Notes: generated by a model from the sequence alone, not told the origin. A stretch of 64,000 bases of DNA from Lycocorax pyrrhopterus obiensis (GCA_014706295.1 JACSVZ010000014.1:74227935-74291934); one strand, 5' to 3'. Positions 50,041-63,488 are shown, counted from the first letter of the stretch. Made by a program: numbers and translations.

Positions 50041-52714
50041 ATATATATACCTGCCCAAGCCCTGTTTTTTTCATTAAAGAAAAAAAGAATCCTAGCTATG
50101 AAACAGAAAAACACTGTTTACTGTTTTTCTAAGAGAAGTTTTACTGATAGAGGCAGATTTACAAGAGTAAGTTGGACTCTCAGAGAGGAGCTAAGTTCTT
50201 CATTACTGCCCATTGGACAGATTTTTGGTAGATTTTTTAAAAGATTTTACTTTCTTATTAATTTATCTTAATATGTGTTTTCCAGGCTGAAACTGAGCTT
50301 TATTTCAGCAAAGACTCTGATTGCTATTTGCATTTTGGAAAGAGGCTCTTGAAAGTGCATTACTCAAGTTCCATTCTATCAAGAGGACTGATGGGTTTCC
50401 TAATACATGGCAATTTTCTCAGGAGCTATGCAATACACTTTGGAGAGCTCTACATGTTTTCAGTAAGCCCTCAGTTCCACTTTCCCATCACTCATGCACT
50501 TTCCAACAAGCTCCAAATCCCCTTCTTCATGTGTGAATACTCCCTTTTCCATTCTGTAGTTTTCTGTGATATTTTTACAAAAATCTCCAGACTCCAGCAC
50601 CTTTGTGAAGTCAGTCTCCTGTGCTATTTCTCAGCTTTTTTTCCACTGTGGAATTTCCTGTTTTTCAGTATATTATAAAACATCACAACTCAGAGAATCT
50701 GACACCAGGCATCTGAAGGTGTTTGACTTCTGTCTTTGGAATGAACTGCATACTTTAAAAAGCAGAACATTCATCTGCTGAAAGTTATTTTTCAGCCAGT
50801 TGTGAAAGTCCTACTGTTACCATTCCACTTTCTAAGGAAAGTGTTTCTGCTGGTGCATACTGTGTGTTAAGAGTTCATCCTGAGTCCATACAAGACTCAG
50901 GTCGGCTTAAAGAATTTCTTCATACTTATCCACCTGAACTGAAAAATTTAAAGCCAATCAAACATACAAACTGGCTCAAAATCAAAAGAGAAATCACAGA
51001 GTTCCAAGCTTAAGTTCTTCTGTCCACTTACATCTTAGTTTATGAATAAATGCAAGATCCTACAAAAAGCATTGAGCTCCTGTTATATGTGAGAGACTAC
51101 CAGTTAAATTCTCACATCCAAACATGTCATTTCTTACTTTACCTGCATTTGTATTTTCTCCATAACAGTTTAAAGTTATGTGCTTAATTCTGAAACACAA
51201 AAAAAAAAAAGACAAAAAAAGAATATACAATGTCCATCAACACTGTAGAAGAAAATTATTAAATGAAGGATACTGACACTACTTAGTTTTATTTATTCAG
51301 CAGGTTTTATGAGTTTTCTCTGGTTAGCGTGGAGATTGGACTAAATGTTTCTGAAATACAGAACTGAAGATAAAGCTTCAGGAATATCATTCATTTGTAT
51401 TCACCATATACATGATGCTTGATATTATGTTAATAACATTTCTGTACAATTCTAATAGAGAGTGATAACAAGAATTTGGTCTTCTTTATGCATGCATTTT
51501 GTTATTTTTTCCCCTCTGTCATCTGTTGCTTTTGCTGGCTGATAACATTTTCCACATGTTTGCCTCTTACTCGTTTTCCAGAGCCTGGGTTGCTTTCATA
51601 TGCTTTCAACCTCTTTACTTGATTTGCCCTTCTTGATTTCCCTCGTCTTTTACATTTGTTTGGAATATTTTCTTTTCCTCTGTGAGTTTTGCTGTCCTAT
51701 ACAATTTCCTTTTTATTCTCTCTGTGTGCACATGAATTCTCTTCTTCTGTTACCTTTTCTTCCTCTTCTGGCATTCCTGTTCAGATAAAGACTTTTCAGT
51801 GATAGACTTCAGTGTTTAAAAAAAAAACAAAAAAGGAAGAAAGAAAGAAGTGGCAGAAGTAATCTTCCCTACTGTTATAAATCCTCAAAATCACTGTAAA
51901 GTGTTATACAAGTCCTTTATCTCAATCTTTTGAAGTATTCGGTGAAAATTGTTTCTGATGGATATTAGATAAATCAATGTGTCAAATATATGCAGGTGAG
52001 ATAATGTGTGTTTGTAAACATTACATTTCTCTGCTTGTTTCTGGAAAAGATTCTCTCTCATCAGTGTACCACAAAACTATCATTAATCTTCTTTGGAAAA
52101 ACTCTCTGTTTCTAGGTTAATAATAGTATTTGGTGATGTTTACCTTACTCATCCCTTTGTAACTTTAGGCATACGCACTATACAAAGAGAAGATTTTTTC
52201 TTCATTCTGTCAACACAATTCACTGGTGGTCACTGTCTGTTAGTGTGTGTCTGTAATGAACAATTGTAATGAGACTGTCATTTCTGCAGGAATTGCCAGG
52301 TACTTGCATGGAAACTAACAAGACGAGTCTTAAAGGATACCATGCATTTTTTCCTTTCATTTTTTATCAAGGAGGCATTTGCAAGTATATATATTGGTGT
52401 ATGCAAAAAGGTAATATTTTTGTGAGTAAGACTGGCAGGTTTTTTTAATGCAATTGTCTTCCTACTACTGCTCATGTGTACTTTATTATTTTATAAGGTA
52501 TTAATTTCATGTGTTAAAAAAAGCCTCCACTGATGGAGTGCTTTTGCACTCAAGTCACAATTTTGGATCTATTTTTGTTCATTTATATAATATTTAATGT
52601 CTCCAGTTACTTGTGATTCTTACTCTAGACTATTAAATTTACTAAAGGAATTTATAAAGCTTCTTTCACCTCAAATGCTAAACCATTGCATATAAACTGA
52701 TCCCTTCATGCAAC

Positions 52715-52768
52715 ACAGGATCACAGTCACAGAAACACAGGATGGGTGAGGCTGGGAGGGACCACAAT
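52715..52768 (-). mobile_element. short CR1 3' end, inverted next to another CR1
   Basis: The string caggatcacagtcacagaaa, followed by cacaggatgggtgaggctgg and gagggacc, is the reversed terminal part of a CR1 element (terminal repeat, then ccaacc-type box). It lies 43 bases before a plus-strand CR1. Confidence 0.65.
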
Positions 52769-52811
52769 GCGCCACTTTTAGCAGAACACTCATATTGTAG
52801 AACCAAATTTG

Positions 52812-53322
52812 TTCACAGTACTACATACAGCTCTGGCGTGCCCAACACAAGAAAGACATGGACCCATTGGAACAAATCCAGAGGAGGCCACTTAGTTGAT
52901 CAGAGGGCTGGAGCACCTCTCCTATGAAGACAGGTTGAGAGAGTTGGGGCTGTTCAGCTGGGAGAAGGGAGGGCTCTGGGGAGACATTACTGGACCTTCC
53001 AGTACCTGAAGGGTGCTTCCAAGAAGGCTGGAGAGGGGGCTTTTTATTAGGGCCTGTAGTGATGAGAGGGACTGGCTTTGAACTGAAGGAGGGTGCATTT
53101 AGATTAGGTGTTAGGAAAAAATTCTTTTCTGTGAGGGTATTGAGGCGCAGGAACAGTTTGCCCAGAGAAGCTGTAGATGCCCCATCCCTGCACCTTTTCA
53201 AGGCCAGGTTTAATTGGGCTTTGTGCTACCTGGTCTAGTGTGAGGGCCTGGACAATGACAGTGGAGAGTTGGAACCAACTGATCTTTAAGATCCCTTCCA
53301 ACCCAAATCCTTCTATGACTCA
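52812..53322 (+). mobile_element. CR1 LINE 3' region
   Basis: The blocks follow CR1: gacatggacccattggaaca, then ccagaggaggccacttag, gagggctggagcacctctcc, ggctgttcagctgggagaag, 'ggaaaaaattcttttctgtg', and a long 3' UTR. It ends 'atcccttccaacccaaatcc' and then ttctatgact, a variant of the terminal repeat. Only a fragment of the ORF2 C-terminal end is present. It lies in sense orientation to the predicted gene. Confidence 0.9.
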
Positions 53323-56300
53323 CATTCTAACTACTTAGGAAAGGAGAAATATGTATTAAAGACCTCTGTTACAGCAAGAGTCTCTATCTGCTATGGCCTC
53401 TTTACACTGAGTGGTAGATGCAAAGCCCCACAAACTGTGGTTGGTGTATAAAGTTGCTGTATCCATCGAAAGCACATTCATAAAGCATGGAACTGAGAGA
53501 GATTGCCTGTCAGATGCCTGTTCAGTAGGTCATCACAAGTTCTTACGTAGCAGGTAAGAGAGTTAAGGATGTGACAAAGCTCAGTGGATCAGCATGGGGA
53601 AATTCTGGGAGCCATTACCGTCCAAAGGACAACACAGTGAATCCTCCATGCTTGGAGCTTCCTCACTGCCAGGACTGATCAGAATTAGAAGGCTGCTGAG
53701 ATAGTTTAAAAGCCATATGGCAATCTTTCAGCCTTTCTTACCTGTGGATTATGTGGTTATTCAGTGGTTGGAGAGGTGTGGGATTTCAGCTGTTTATTTT
53801 TAGCTTCAGCAAGTGAGAATGTTTTACATCAAAGATCATAGTTCCAGGAGCACTACAACTTGCCACAACATTTGGTTTGTTCTAGGTTATCAACAGTGTT
53901 CATCTCCTTTTGCCAAATTGCTTTGAATATTTATACTTCCCTGGAAATTCTGTCATTCAAAAGAGCACTGTGCTTGAACACTATTAGTTTTTGAAATGCA
54001 AAACCATAAAAAAGCACAAGCATATATATTTTAAAGATGTATGATCTTTAAATATATTTTTATATATTTTTCATTAATTAATGTAACTTTTTCATTTTAG
54101 ATTTCAGCACAGCTTCCCCCAAAATCAAAATAATACTATTAATGTGAAGATAGAAGGTATTTCTTAGAATTAAAAAAAAAAAGGTTAAGCATGTACCAAC
54201 TTTCCTGTAAAACTTGAGTAGATTCACAGAATAGAAGCTAAATTTAAAGGCATTTTTCAAAGTTCTTAAAATTTTACCTCGTATGTTTTTCAAAGTATTA
54301 ATAGTATTGTGTGTCATAGCTATTGAAATACTCTTTGGAAACTTTACCTTAATTCTTAAGAAAAGTTATCTTAGTGACACGAAACATCAAATGGTAGGGT
54401 TCAGTAGCTTCCTGAAATAATCACTTGGGCTTCTAGCCAGACAGTTGTGTGAATAATAAAATCCTTTTCTTCTACTTTCTTAGAATAGAAAAAATAATCT
54501 CCATTTTGTTCTGTCCATCTAAAACTTGATTTTAAAGATGGGTGCATGTATGGTTTGACAAAATTTTGCTTTAAGAATATTTGCCTATGTATCTAGTCTT
54601 ACATCTATTATGAGCAGTGATTAAGAAAATCTAAGTATATAAGATGAGGAATTGTCTAAAACCAATTAAATGGTAAAAGAAATTATCTTGCATCCTTTCT
54701 CTATTGAACTACAGTCACACTTAACTTTAGTACTAGCAATTGCTGTCATTCCAATTACAGAAACCTGGAAATAGAGAAGAAGGTTTTTGTTATATACTCA
54801 GAAATAATTAAACTTTGGAGCAGGTTTCCATGACTTCTGAGTTATGTGCAGAAAGTGCCTTGTAATGGAGCTGTAGTTGCTCTTGTTATACCAGGCTGCA
54901 TTGTGAAGGGAGGCATATTAGAGAGAATAAGTAAGAATGAAAGTCACACTGAAAGAAATAATTTGCCTACTGGAAACTTGAATTGGTATAATACTTTCTC
55001 TTTGACTTTTGAATTTTATACAGAAGTAATAAGAAATCTTCAGAGTTGCCTTCAACTGCTAACAGCCAGAATGTAAAGAGAAAAGTTTGGAAGTTCAGTT
55101 TTATTCTGTCTGGCAGTTTTCTGCTGGTATACACTCTATGTCGCTTCACTGTATTGGTGAATAGACCACGGAGTTTGTGACTTTTAAAGTATTTGTGGGT
55201 TTGTAAAAATCACATTTAACAAAGCTAAAAGTGAAACAATCATCATAATAAAACCCTGTGTGATTTTATAGAAAATAAAATCCACCACAAATAATATTCC
55301 ACTATTTTGTATATTTTCTACAATTAAAAAGACTGTTTGAGCTTTTTCTTGGCAGAGTGCTTTTCATAACTACGGTTTGTTTCAAATCTAAAAATCAGCA
55401 GGAATTAAAATTTTAAAAACAAGGATTTTTTAAAGATGTCCCTTATATTCTTGAAATCAAAAATATGTTCTTTACGATGTTATGTATTATGAACCTATAC
55501 ATCAAAATTTGATATATTAATACGCAATTAACTTAATAAAAGGTATTTAAATTGAAATGAAGCTTATCTAAAATTGCTCAAACATTGCAGATTTAGTTGA
55601 AAAGCATGAAAAAAGGCAATATTAGTAACTTTTTTGAAATTAACTTTGTACAAAGCTTCATATTTGAATTACTTTAAACAGGCCAAACCTCAAAGGGAGA
55701 GCAACGTCCTGAAGAGTTACTGTTAGTTAATTAGACAAGTAGCTCAATGTAAGCTTCTGGAGCAAAATGATAAATGTGATTTCTGTGTGTATGAGAAAGA
55801 AAAGAGGAAGATTCCTTTCTGTGTACCCTATTGATTGTGATATTCGTTGTACTATATTTCATTGTGTCCTGGTGTGCAATGTAGCAAAACCTAGAAACCA
55901 TAAAAGATGAAAGATATAATTCAAAAACCCTCAGAGAAATTGGTGATATTTTTTATAAAAAGGTGTGCAGAAACACACTTCAGTAATTCAGTGTCTCAGG
56001 TTTTTTACTGAAGTATGACTGTGGGGATTATGGTGTATGCAGACGTAGCACTCTTGTGTAATGAAGAGAAGCACAGGATGCACAGAAGGTTTCTTTAGCT
56101 CAGCGTGTTAGAACCAGTGGCTGAAAGCTGTAACTAAAGGCCTGAAGTGGTAATAACCCCCCAAAATAGCTGTAGTATAAATGATGATAATTGGTACAAA
56201 CTACCAATTGGTGCAAAACACATGATGAGAAGTGGCTGCATATCTACTGTCTGTTGCTGAGTCATAAGTTGTCTTACATTCTTATTATCAAGAAATGCCT

Positions 56301-59300
56301 GCATCTTAGACGCCCTCACTCCTAGGCCTTATAATATAAAATATTAAATAAACTGAAGTAATATGTAATTATTTCTTTAAAAATATAATTATTTCTTATT
56401 GAAATACATTCTTACTTAAACGACTTGGTAAATCAGGTAGTGTATGTATTGGCTGATTCATATATGAGGAAGTTATTTTCTACAGTGAATAAATGGGCTT
56501 CTCTGGAGAGCTGCTAAGCACAATTTTATTTTCTGCGCAGGATAGGGGTTGTTTGTTTAAGGTTGTAATATTAAGTAATGCAAGACTAGAAAGATATATC
56601 ATCCTTCAAAGGACCTTGGTTTTAAAGTAAGAAAACAGTCTTATCCCTACAACCACTGGATTGAAGCAGAAAAACAAATACATTAACCAGTAAAAGAAAC
56701 ATGAATTTCCCTCCAAAATTCATATAAATATTTTAAAATTACCTAATTTCTCAAGGCTTAAATTGATTATAAATAGTTTATATTTTTTTTTCTGAATCTG
56801 TAACCTTCAGGACTGTTTAATCATATCCTGTCTCACTCTTGCTCTGCAGTACTGTAGGTAAACAGTGCATCAGTGCCCCCTGCAGCCTTAAAACACTAGT
56901 ATAAAAGTTAAAAAAAACCCCAATGCTATTGATCTTTGTTGAAATAACTCTTCAGAAAAAGAACAGCTTTAAATCCTGTTGTATCCATTCCTTTTTTATC
57001 CTTCCTTCTTTAAAAGTGAAATCGCAGCTCTTGGTTAAAGAAAAAATTCTTCAGAAATGTAACCTAAAATTCAAGACAGACCTTGATATATTTGTGAGAA
57101 TAAAAAGTCCTTTTTATAACATTCAAATACACTGGCATATGGCAAGCAGAAACCAGAAGCATAAGAAATTCAGAATATATGTGTAAACTTTAAAATTAAT
57201 AGTTATAAAAAAGAAAGAAATTTTGACTCCCAGAAGACAAATTTCTGTAATGTATAGAAAATTCAGAGAATGAAGAAATGTTGCTTCCTTTGTGCTAAAC
57301 TGTAGATATTCATGCATTTTCATGTATATTTTTGAAAATTTGCTCAAAACTGCACATATAATACCAAGAGAAGTTCAAGGTTTGTTTCCTCTCATTCAGC
57401 TCCTACACACACATTTCCAAAGTCATTGGCAAATTTCTAGACATGGTATTAGTTATGGGTATACAGATTTCTTTTGAAACTCCGAAGTTTCAATGAAGCA
57501 ATGGTTGGCAATAGTAGAAATCTAATATAATTAATTTATGTGTGGGGAGAAGGAAGGTTTTCAGCTCATAAAACCATGAGCTGTTAAAATTGCAAACAGT
57601 GCCAAAAGGAGGGCATGAGCATAAATAAAATTAATTTTAAGAAAACACCTGTCTCTATGCAGTGCATGAATTTGTTGAGATAGACATGCTTCGTACCAGT
57701 TTTCTGAAGCCAGATTTCCCCATTTTCTGTCTCTAGACCCATGCTAAAATTAAGAGGTAAATAGGAGATGATACTGCACTGCTAGAACCCATACTAGGTC
57801 CTACTTTATGAAAAAAAAGTGACTTGGCATTCCTTAACTGCAAAAAAAATCCTTATTTAAATAGCAGGATATAATATGAAGTTTCTACACCTGTAAGGAT
57901 GAAGGCTGGAGCCAAAATGACGTTAGTCAATTAAAAATGCATTAATTTCTTAGAACTAACTGTCTAACATAGTTCACTGATGTTATAAAGTTGAGTCAGA
58001 ATTGTATGGAGATGATAGGAAATGATTAAATCTCTTCTGGGCACTATAAAAACAAGTGTGACATAAGTAACTGGCTTCCAGCATTTATCAATTATAAAAT
58101 CAATTTCATAAACCAGAAGATATAAAGTATTCTTGACTGAATTAAAGTATATGAAAGAAATTTGGCAGCATTCAGAACTTTTAAGTGGAGAGATAGTTCT
58201 GTTTGCAAGTGAGATTAATTTTATTTACAATAAATAACTTTTTCCTCTCAGAATAAATTTCTAATATAAACAGAGTAAGGCAAGTTCTCTGATTTGGGAA
58301 TATGGCCATGCAACCTTTAACAGATTTTCATCAAATTTGATTAATTGAATAAAATTACTATTTTTTGCATTAAAAGGTATATATGTACCTCCTAAGCCCC
58401 ACTAAGCCCTTTGCAGACGGCAAAGCACAATCTACTTGCCTTGGCGGGTTTTATTTTCATAATTTAAATCTATGGCTTAGATATTGTAAGTCTTGATTAC
58501 TAAATGAGTTGTCTAAATTTTTCACAAAGAAACCAAGTATTTCTTTTTTAATTAAGAAAGTAAGAAAAACATATCTTACATATACATCTTATATCTTTTA
58601 ACCTTCTGACTGCGTTCATAAAGTTGTTTTATTGGTATGACATGAGCATTTGGCTGATATTTTTAAATCTGGCTTGCTTTGATATATAATGACCCTCTTC
58701 AATCACTAATATCAATGCTTTAAATATATCTGCCCTTCATGATTTAAAGTTACTCAAGAAAGAATGGCTGAAAAATATATTTCAGTTTGAAGGTAACAAT
58801 GAAAAGTATTTTCTGCCATTGAGAATAATCTCCCAGTTTTGCCTCAGGTTTCTTTTTTACTCTTGTTTTGAGACTTTTTTTGTAGTTGGAAAGATCAATT
58901 AGTTCTGCAAGTGGTGTTGCCTCTTGCCAAGTCATAGACCGGTACCCAAACTATCAATGACATAGCATTTGGGTTCAGGTAGTGTTTAAGATAATGAGAA
59001 GCTCTTAGGATCAATGAATGCAAAATATCCAAAACTTCTATCGTTACCCTGGAATAGCATGACCACCAGATAATTTCAATATAACATAGTTTTATTTTAT
59101 TATGTTTTCTACCTCTCTATGATTGTGCCCTGTCACAGCCTTTCTGTTGATAAGAAGATGGGAGGGTATGAATAATCCAGTTATAACATTTTTCTGTTAA
59201 ATAATCCACGTCAAGACAAGCCAACTCCTTAACTATTCCTTAATTATTCATAATCCTAATAAAAAGTGAATAGTTTAATGCAGAGCAGTGGCATGTTCTT

Positions 59301-60611
59301 TTGCTGCACTTGATCTTAGTTCCTGAGCAGTCTTGAATATTGCTCGCATGTTGAAAGGAATGACAGAAATCTGCTGACAAGGCATCTGGAGTTTTCTTAT
59401 TTCTTGTTTGTGAACTGTTATGTTTTTCTTCCAGTTCCTCACACTAAAAATAAAACTCAGTCTTGATAAGGTTGCCTGTTACTATGTCTCCATATTTTAA
59501 GATTTTCCTAAGTTATAGTCACATTCTGTTACACATGTTAAAGTAACAGCAGTCTCTTCATTGCAAACTTAAATTGCTTAAACTGTTAGAAAGATTACTT
59601 TTGGTTGTAGAAAGGTACATGATTCTTTGCTATAAAGGTACGTGATTTATGGGAAATGTTTTTAGAAAACATTTTCCATACGTAAAAGTGGTTTGGGAGG
59701 TTTTTCAGCTGTATAATCAAAACGCAAATGATTTTAAGTGTGACACAGTGAGTAGAAGTAGGAATTTTTCCTCACTCATCACAGTTGTTTTATTTAGTAC
59801 CATCTCTAGTCGACGGAGAAAGGTGGTTACTTTTCTTAGAATGTGACGAGCTAGAGATACCTCTCTCTGCATGTAGATCATCTGCAGGGAGAACCAAGGT
59901 TATCAGTTCAGGCAAGTTTCAAAGCTCTTATGCAGATAATGTTTGCAAAGTGAATTCTGTCCTAGAGTTTTATTTGTAGATGAAATTTCTTCAAATATTT
60001 AGGATGGAAAAGACTAGTTGGGGAGGCATTTTTATGCCTTGGAATATTGGGAATTGAAAAGAGATTGAACATGAGGTCATAAATATCAAATTTCTTAATT
60101 ACTTTGTTATCGATGGTTCTTGTTGGTGCTGTCAACATCATTGTTACAGTATTTGTTCACTCTCAGGTAAAGTGAGAGTGTTCATTACAAAAACACATTT
60201 GGGCCGAAATTCAAACAGCTTTCCAATTGCATGAAAGATAAATATTGCTTACTCCAGCATTTAACAGTCTTCCTTTAGGAAAATCCCACTAGTAAGACCA
60301 TAACATTGTTTAGTGCACCCTTACAGTCATTCCAAGAAGGAAAAGTCATCTACCAACATTGCATCTCACACTGGGACACATTAAAATGTGATATTGATGT
60401 AGGGAAAAAAAATTATTAAATTGTAAACAATAGCAGCCAGCAGATAAAAGGACACACACCCAAAATCGAATTTTTAATTCTTAAACAGAAACCTCCTATT
60501 TCAATTAATACCAGTAGTTGTACACTTTGACAATGTCTGGACCAAACAATAGTAGCACACCCTGAAACCTGCAGTTAGTAAAGTGACATGAGGTAAAAGC
60601 ACCATTTAGGA
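53323..60611. other. intronic sequence; AT-rich hairpin
   Basis: More than 7 kb of A+T-rich sequence with no recognised repeat or exon. At 54023-54057 an imperfect inverted repeat (atatattttaaagat / atctttaaatatat, 5-base loop) could form a hairpin. The open frames of 60-87 codons have no domain. Confidence 0.55.
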
Positions 60612-61509
60612 GGCTGATCTCACACTGTTATTTCTGCTCAGAGAGACTATTGGTGGTTGGGGACCATCTGGGGCACAGCAACCATGAAATAGAGTGTTTT
60701 CAATTCCCAGTGAAGTAAGGAAGGAGATCAGCTAAACCTCTACCTTAGACTTATGGCAGGTGGATTTTGGGTGCCTGTTCAATGCTCTACTTCAGAAAGT
60801 CCCTTAGAGAACAGTCTTTAATAACAAAGGGGTCCAGGAAGGCTGGACTTACTTTAAGAAGGAAATCTTAAATCTCGCAAGAGGAGGTTATCCCTGTATG
60901 CCAAAAGATGAGCCAGTGGGGAAGAAGGTTGACCTGGCTAAACAGGGAGCTTTCACAGAACCTCAGGACAAAAACGCAGTTTAAGACCTTTGGAAGAAGG
61001 GGCAGGCAACTCAGGAAGAGTACAAGGATATTATTAAATGGCCATGTAGAGAGAAAATTAGAGAGGAAAAAGCTCCACTAGAATTCAATCTGGCCACTGC
61101 TGTGAAAGATAGTAAAAAGTGTTTTTATAAATATATTATCAGCAAAAGGACTGACAAGGAAAATCTCTGTCGTTTACTGGATGTGGAGGCTAATATTGTC
61201 ACCAAGAAAGAGGAAAAGACTGAGGTACTTAACTCCTTCTTTGCCTCAGTCTTTAACAGAAAGACCAGTTATCCTCAGGGCAACCAGCCACCTTAGCTGG
61301 TGGGAGCAGAATAGACCCCCTATAATCCAGGAAGAAGTAATTAGTGACCTGCTGAGCCACTTAGACACTCTGAAGTCTGATAGGCTGGATGGAATTCACC
61401 CAAGGTCACTGAGACAGGTGGCAGAAGAGTTCACCAAGCCACTTTCTATCATTTATCATCAGTTTTGGCTAAATGTCAAAGTCTTAGATGACTGAAGGTT
61501 GGCAAGTGT

Positions 61510-61515
61510 GATGCC
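61510..61515. repeat. 6-bp target-site duplication, left copy (gatgcc)
   Basis: The hexamer gatgcc ends the first half of the CR1 and recurs exactly at 62124-62129, where CR1 resumes (catctacaagaagggctgg). Confidence 0.82.
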
Positions 61516-62123
61516 AGCTTGCCGCGGTGATGTGCCGGCTAGCACGCTGTCTTAGCACTGGTCAATGTTCTACTTGCCCCAGGTGGGGGGACGGAAGCCG
61601 ATTGTGGTGCTGGAGGGCAGGCGAAGCACCGGCTCGGGTTTGCCTTGCCTACCGATGGCAAGGTGAGCGATGGAGGAAGGAAAAAGCGGAGGAACTTCCT
61701 CGTGGGGCAGGGAAGGGTTTATTTGAGAGAAAAGCCATGAGGAGAGCCAATAAAATTAGGCAGGCGTGGGGTTTTATACCCCTACAAAATAGGTGGGGGG
61801 AACATACAATAACCAATAAAGTATCAGTTATGGGGTCTTACAAGGGGGGGAGAAGGTATTAGGGCAAATGGGAGAAGGAGTGGGGAGAGAGGAATAACAG
61901 GGGGCCAATCAGCTACCGAGTACCATAGAACTTTCTGGAGAAATAACCAAATATGAACCATAAGGGGAGGGGGGAGCACCAGCCAATGGTCAGCATGCTT
62001 TACACAGCCTTTTGTGTGCTCACTGTGCCTTCGAGCCCTTGTGCTGTGGAGGCATCAAACCACTGGACCTTTTGGTCTGCTTGGTCCAGCTGACCATGGC
62101 TCTGGCCATGGCTCACCGCAACA
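61516..62123 (-). mobile_element. solo LTR of an endogenous retrovirus (class II-like), antisense
   Basis: A 608-bp unit is flanked by perfect 6-bp duplications (gatgcc) inside the RT region of the CR1. The + strand right end is ccgcaaca; the left end reads agcttgccgcggtga and is a worn partner of the inverted end (tgttgcggtga on the minus strand), so its first bases have drifted. On the minus strand it shows LTR order: a long U3, a GGTATAAAA-type TATA box (about 61778-61784), an AATAAA-type poly(A) signal (about 61709-61714), then a GC-rich U5. No gag, pol or env remains. The family differs from the LTR at 1264-1597 in length and sequence. Open frames over it (61527-61862, 62012-62301) are incidental. 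Confidence 0.83.
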
Positions 62124-62129
62124 GATGCC
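62124..62129. repeat. 6-bp target-site duplication, right copy (gatgcc)
   Basis: Exact repeat of 61510-61515. Confidence 0.82.
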
Positions 62130-63488
62130 CATCTACAAGAAGGGCTGGAAGGAGGATCTGGGGAGCTACAGGCCTGTCAGCCTGCCTTCAGTGCTGGGGA
62201 AGGCTATGGAACAGATTATTTTGAGTGCCACCGTGCAGCATGTACAGGATGAGGGTATCAGGCCCAGCCGTATGGGCTTACGAAAGGCAGGTCCTTCTTG
62301 ACCAAGCTTTTATAGACCAGGTGACCCACCCAGTGGATGAGGGAGACGCTGTGGATATTGTCTACCTGGACTTCAGTAAAGCCTTTGAAACTGTCTCCCA
62401 CAGCATTCTCCAGGAGAAGCTGGCAGCCCACAGCTTGGATAGGTGCACTCTTCACTGGGTTAAGAGCTGACTGAATGGCCAGGCCCAGAGAGTGATGCTG
62501 AATGGTTCTGCATCCATGTGACAGCCGGTCACTAGTGGGGTTCCCCAGGGCTTGGTACTGGGACCAGTCTTGCTTAATACTTTTTTGATGAACTGGATGA
62601 GGAAATTGAGTGCACTCTCAGTCAGTTTGCAGATGACACCAATCTGGGTGGGAGTGTTGATCTGCTGGAAGGTAGGAAGACTCTGCAGAGGGATATGGAC
62701 AGGCTAGATCAATGGGCTGAGGCCAGCTGTGAGGTTCAACAAGGCCAAGTGCTGGGTTCTGTGCTTGGGTCGTAACAACCCCATGCAGCACTACAGGCTT
62801 GGGGCAGAGTGGCTGGAAAGCTGCCCAGCAGAAAAGGACCTGGGAGTGTTGATCAACAGCGGGCTGAATATGAGCCAGTGTGCCCAGGTGGCCAAGAAGG
62901 CCAATGGCATCCTGGCCTGTACCAGCAACAGTGTGGCCAGCAGGACCAGGGCAGTGATTGCCTCTCTGTACTCGGCACTGGTGAGGCCACACCTCAAGTT
63001 CTGGGCTCCTCACTACAAGAAAGACATTGAGGGACTGGAATGTGTCCAGAGAAGGACAATGAAGCTGGGGCAGGGTCTAGAGAGTAAATCATGGGAAGAG
63101 CAGCTGAAAGACCTGGGGTTATTTAGTCTGGAGAAAAGAAGGCTTAGGGGAGACCTTATCACTCTCTATACCTTGTTAGAAGCCAGATGGGGGTTAACCT
63201 CTTCTCCCAGGTAGCAAGTGACAGGGCCAGAGCAAACGGCCTCAAGCTGCACCAGAGGAGGTTCAGGTTGGTCATAGGGAAGAATTTCTTCACTGAGAGT
63301 GGTCAGGCATCAGAACGGGCTGCCCAGGGAAGTGGTGGACTCCCCATCCCTGGAAGAGTTTGAGAAATGTTTGGATGTGTCACTTATTTCTATTGTTTAG
63401 TTGACATGGTGGTATTTGGTCAAAAGTTGGACTCAATGGTCTTGGGGTTTTTTTCCAGCCATAATTATTCTTTGATTCTGTGATTCTA

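Larger units (their letters stand above)
45267..52714. other. intron after exon B; poly(A) and CA repeats
   Basis: Unrecognised A+T-rich intron. It contains a 17-base A run (45373-45389), a CA dinucleotide repeat (50001-50022) followed by an AT-rich alternating stretch, and an A-rich run near 51200-51220. The many open frames of 60-116 codons (for example 50328-50678) have no domain or splice context. Confidence 0.55.
60612..63488 (+). mobile_element. CR1 LINE, near-complete ORF2 second half, disabled
   Basis: This is the longest CR1 here, about 2.9 kb including a 608-bp inserted LTR. Coding remnants appear in order. The end of the endonuclease has DHLGHSNHEIECF near 60660-60700 (the usual SDH catalytic His box). 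The linker at 61102-61296 has DSKKCFYKYIISKR and EVLNSFFASVF. The RT start has LDGIHPRSLRQVAEEF near 61390. After the LTR come IYKKGWKEDLGSYRPVSLPS near 62132, then VYLDFSKAFETVSHS near 62358 (motif A), [14 protein letters not shown] near 62540, and [12 protein letters not shown] near 62625 (motif C with the Asp pair). The C-terminal frame at 62729-63214 is 161 codons. The 3' UTR ends with 'attctttgattctgtgattct'. Frameshifts, two or more stops and the LTR disable it; the ORF1 and 5' part are missing. Confidence 0.93.

Noticed and set aside
50328..50678. 116-codon open frame as an exon
   Set aside because: No recognisable domain, low-complexity hydrophobic content and no convincing splice sites at a matching phase.
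62729..63214. 161-codon open frame as a host gene
   Set aside because: It is the C-terminal part of CR1 ORF2, with a matching copy at 5770-6122.
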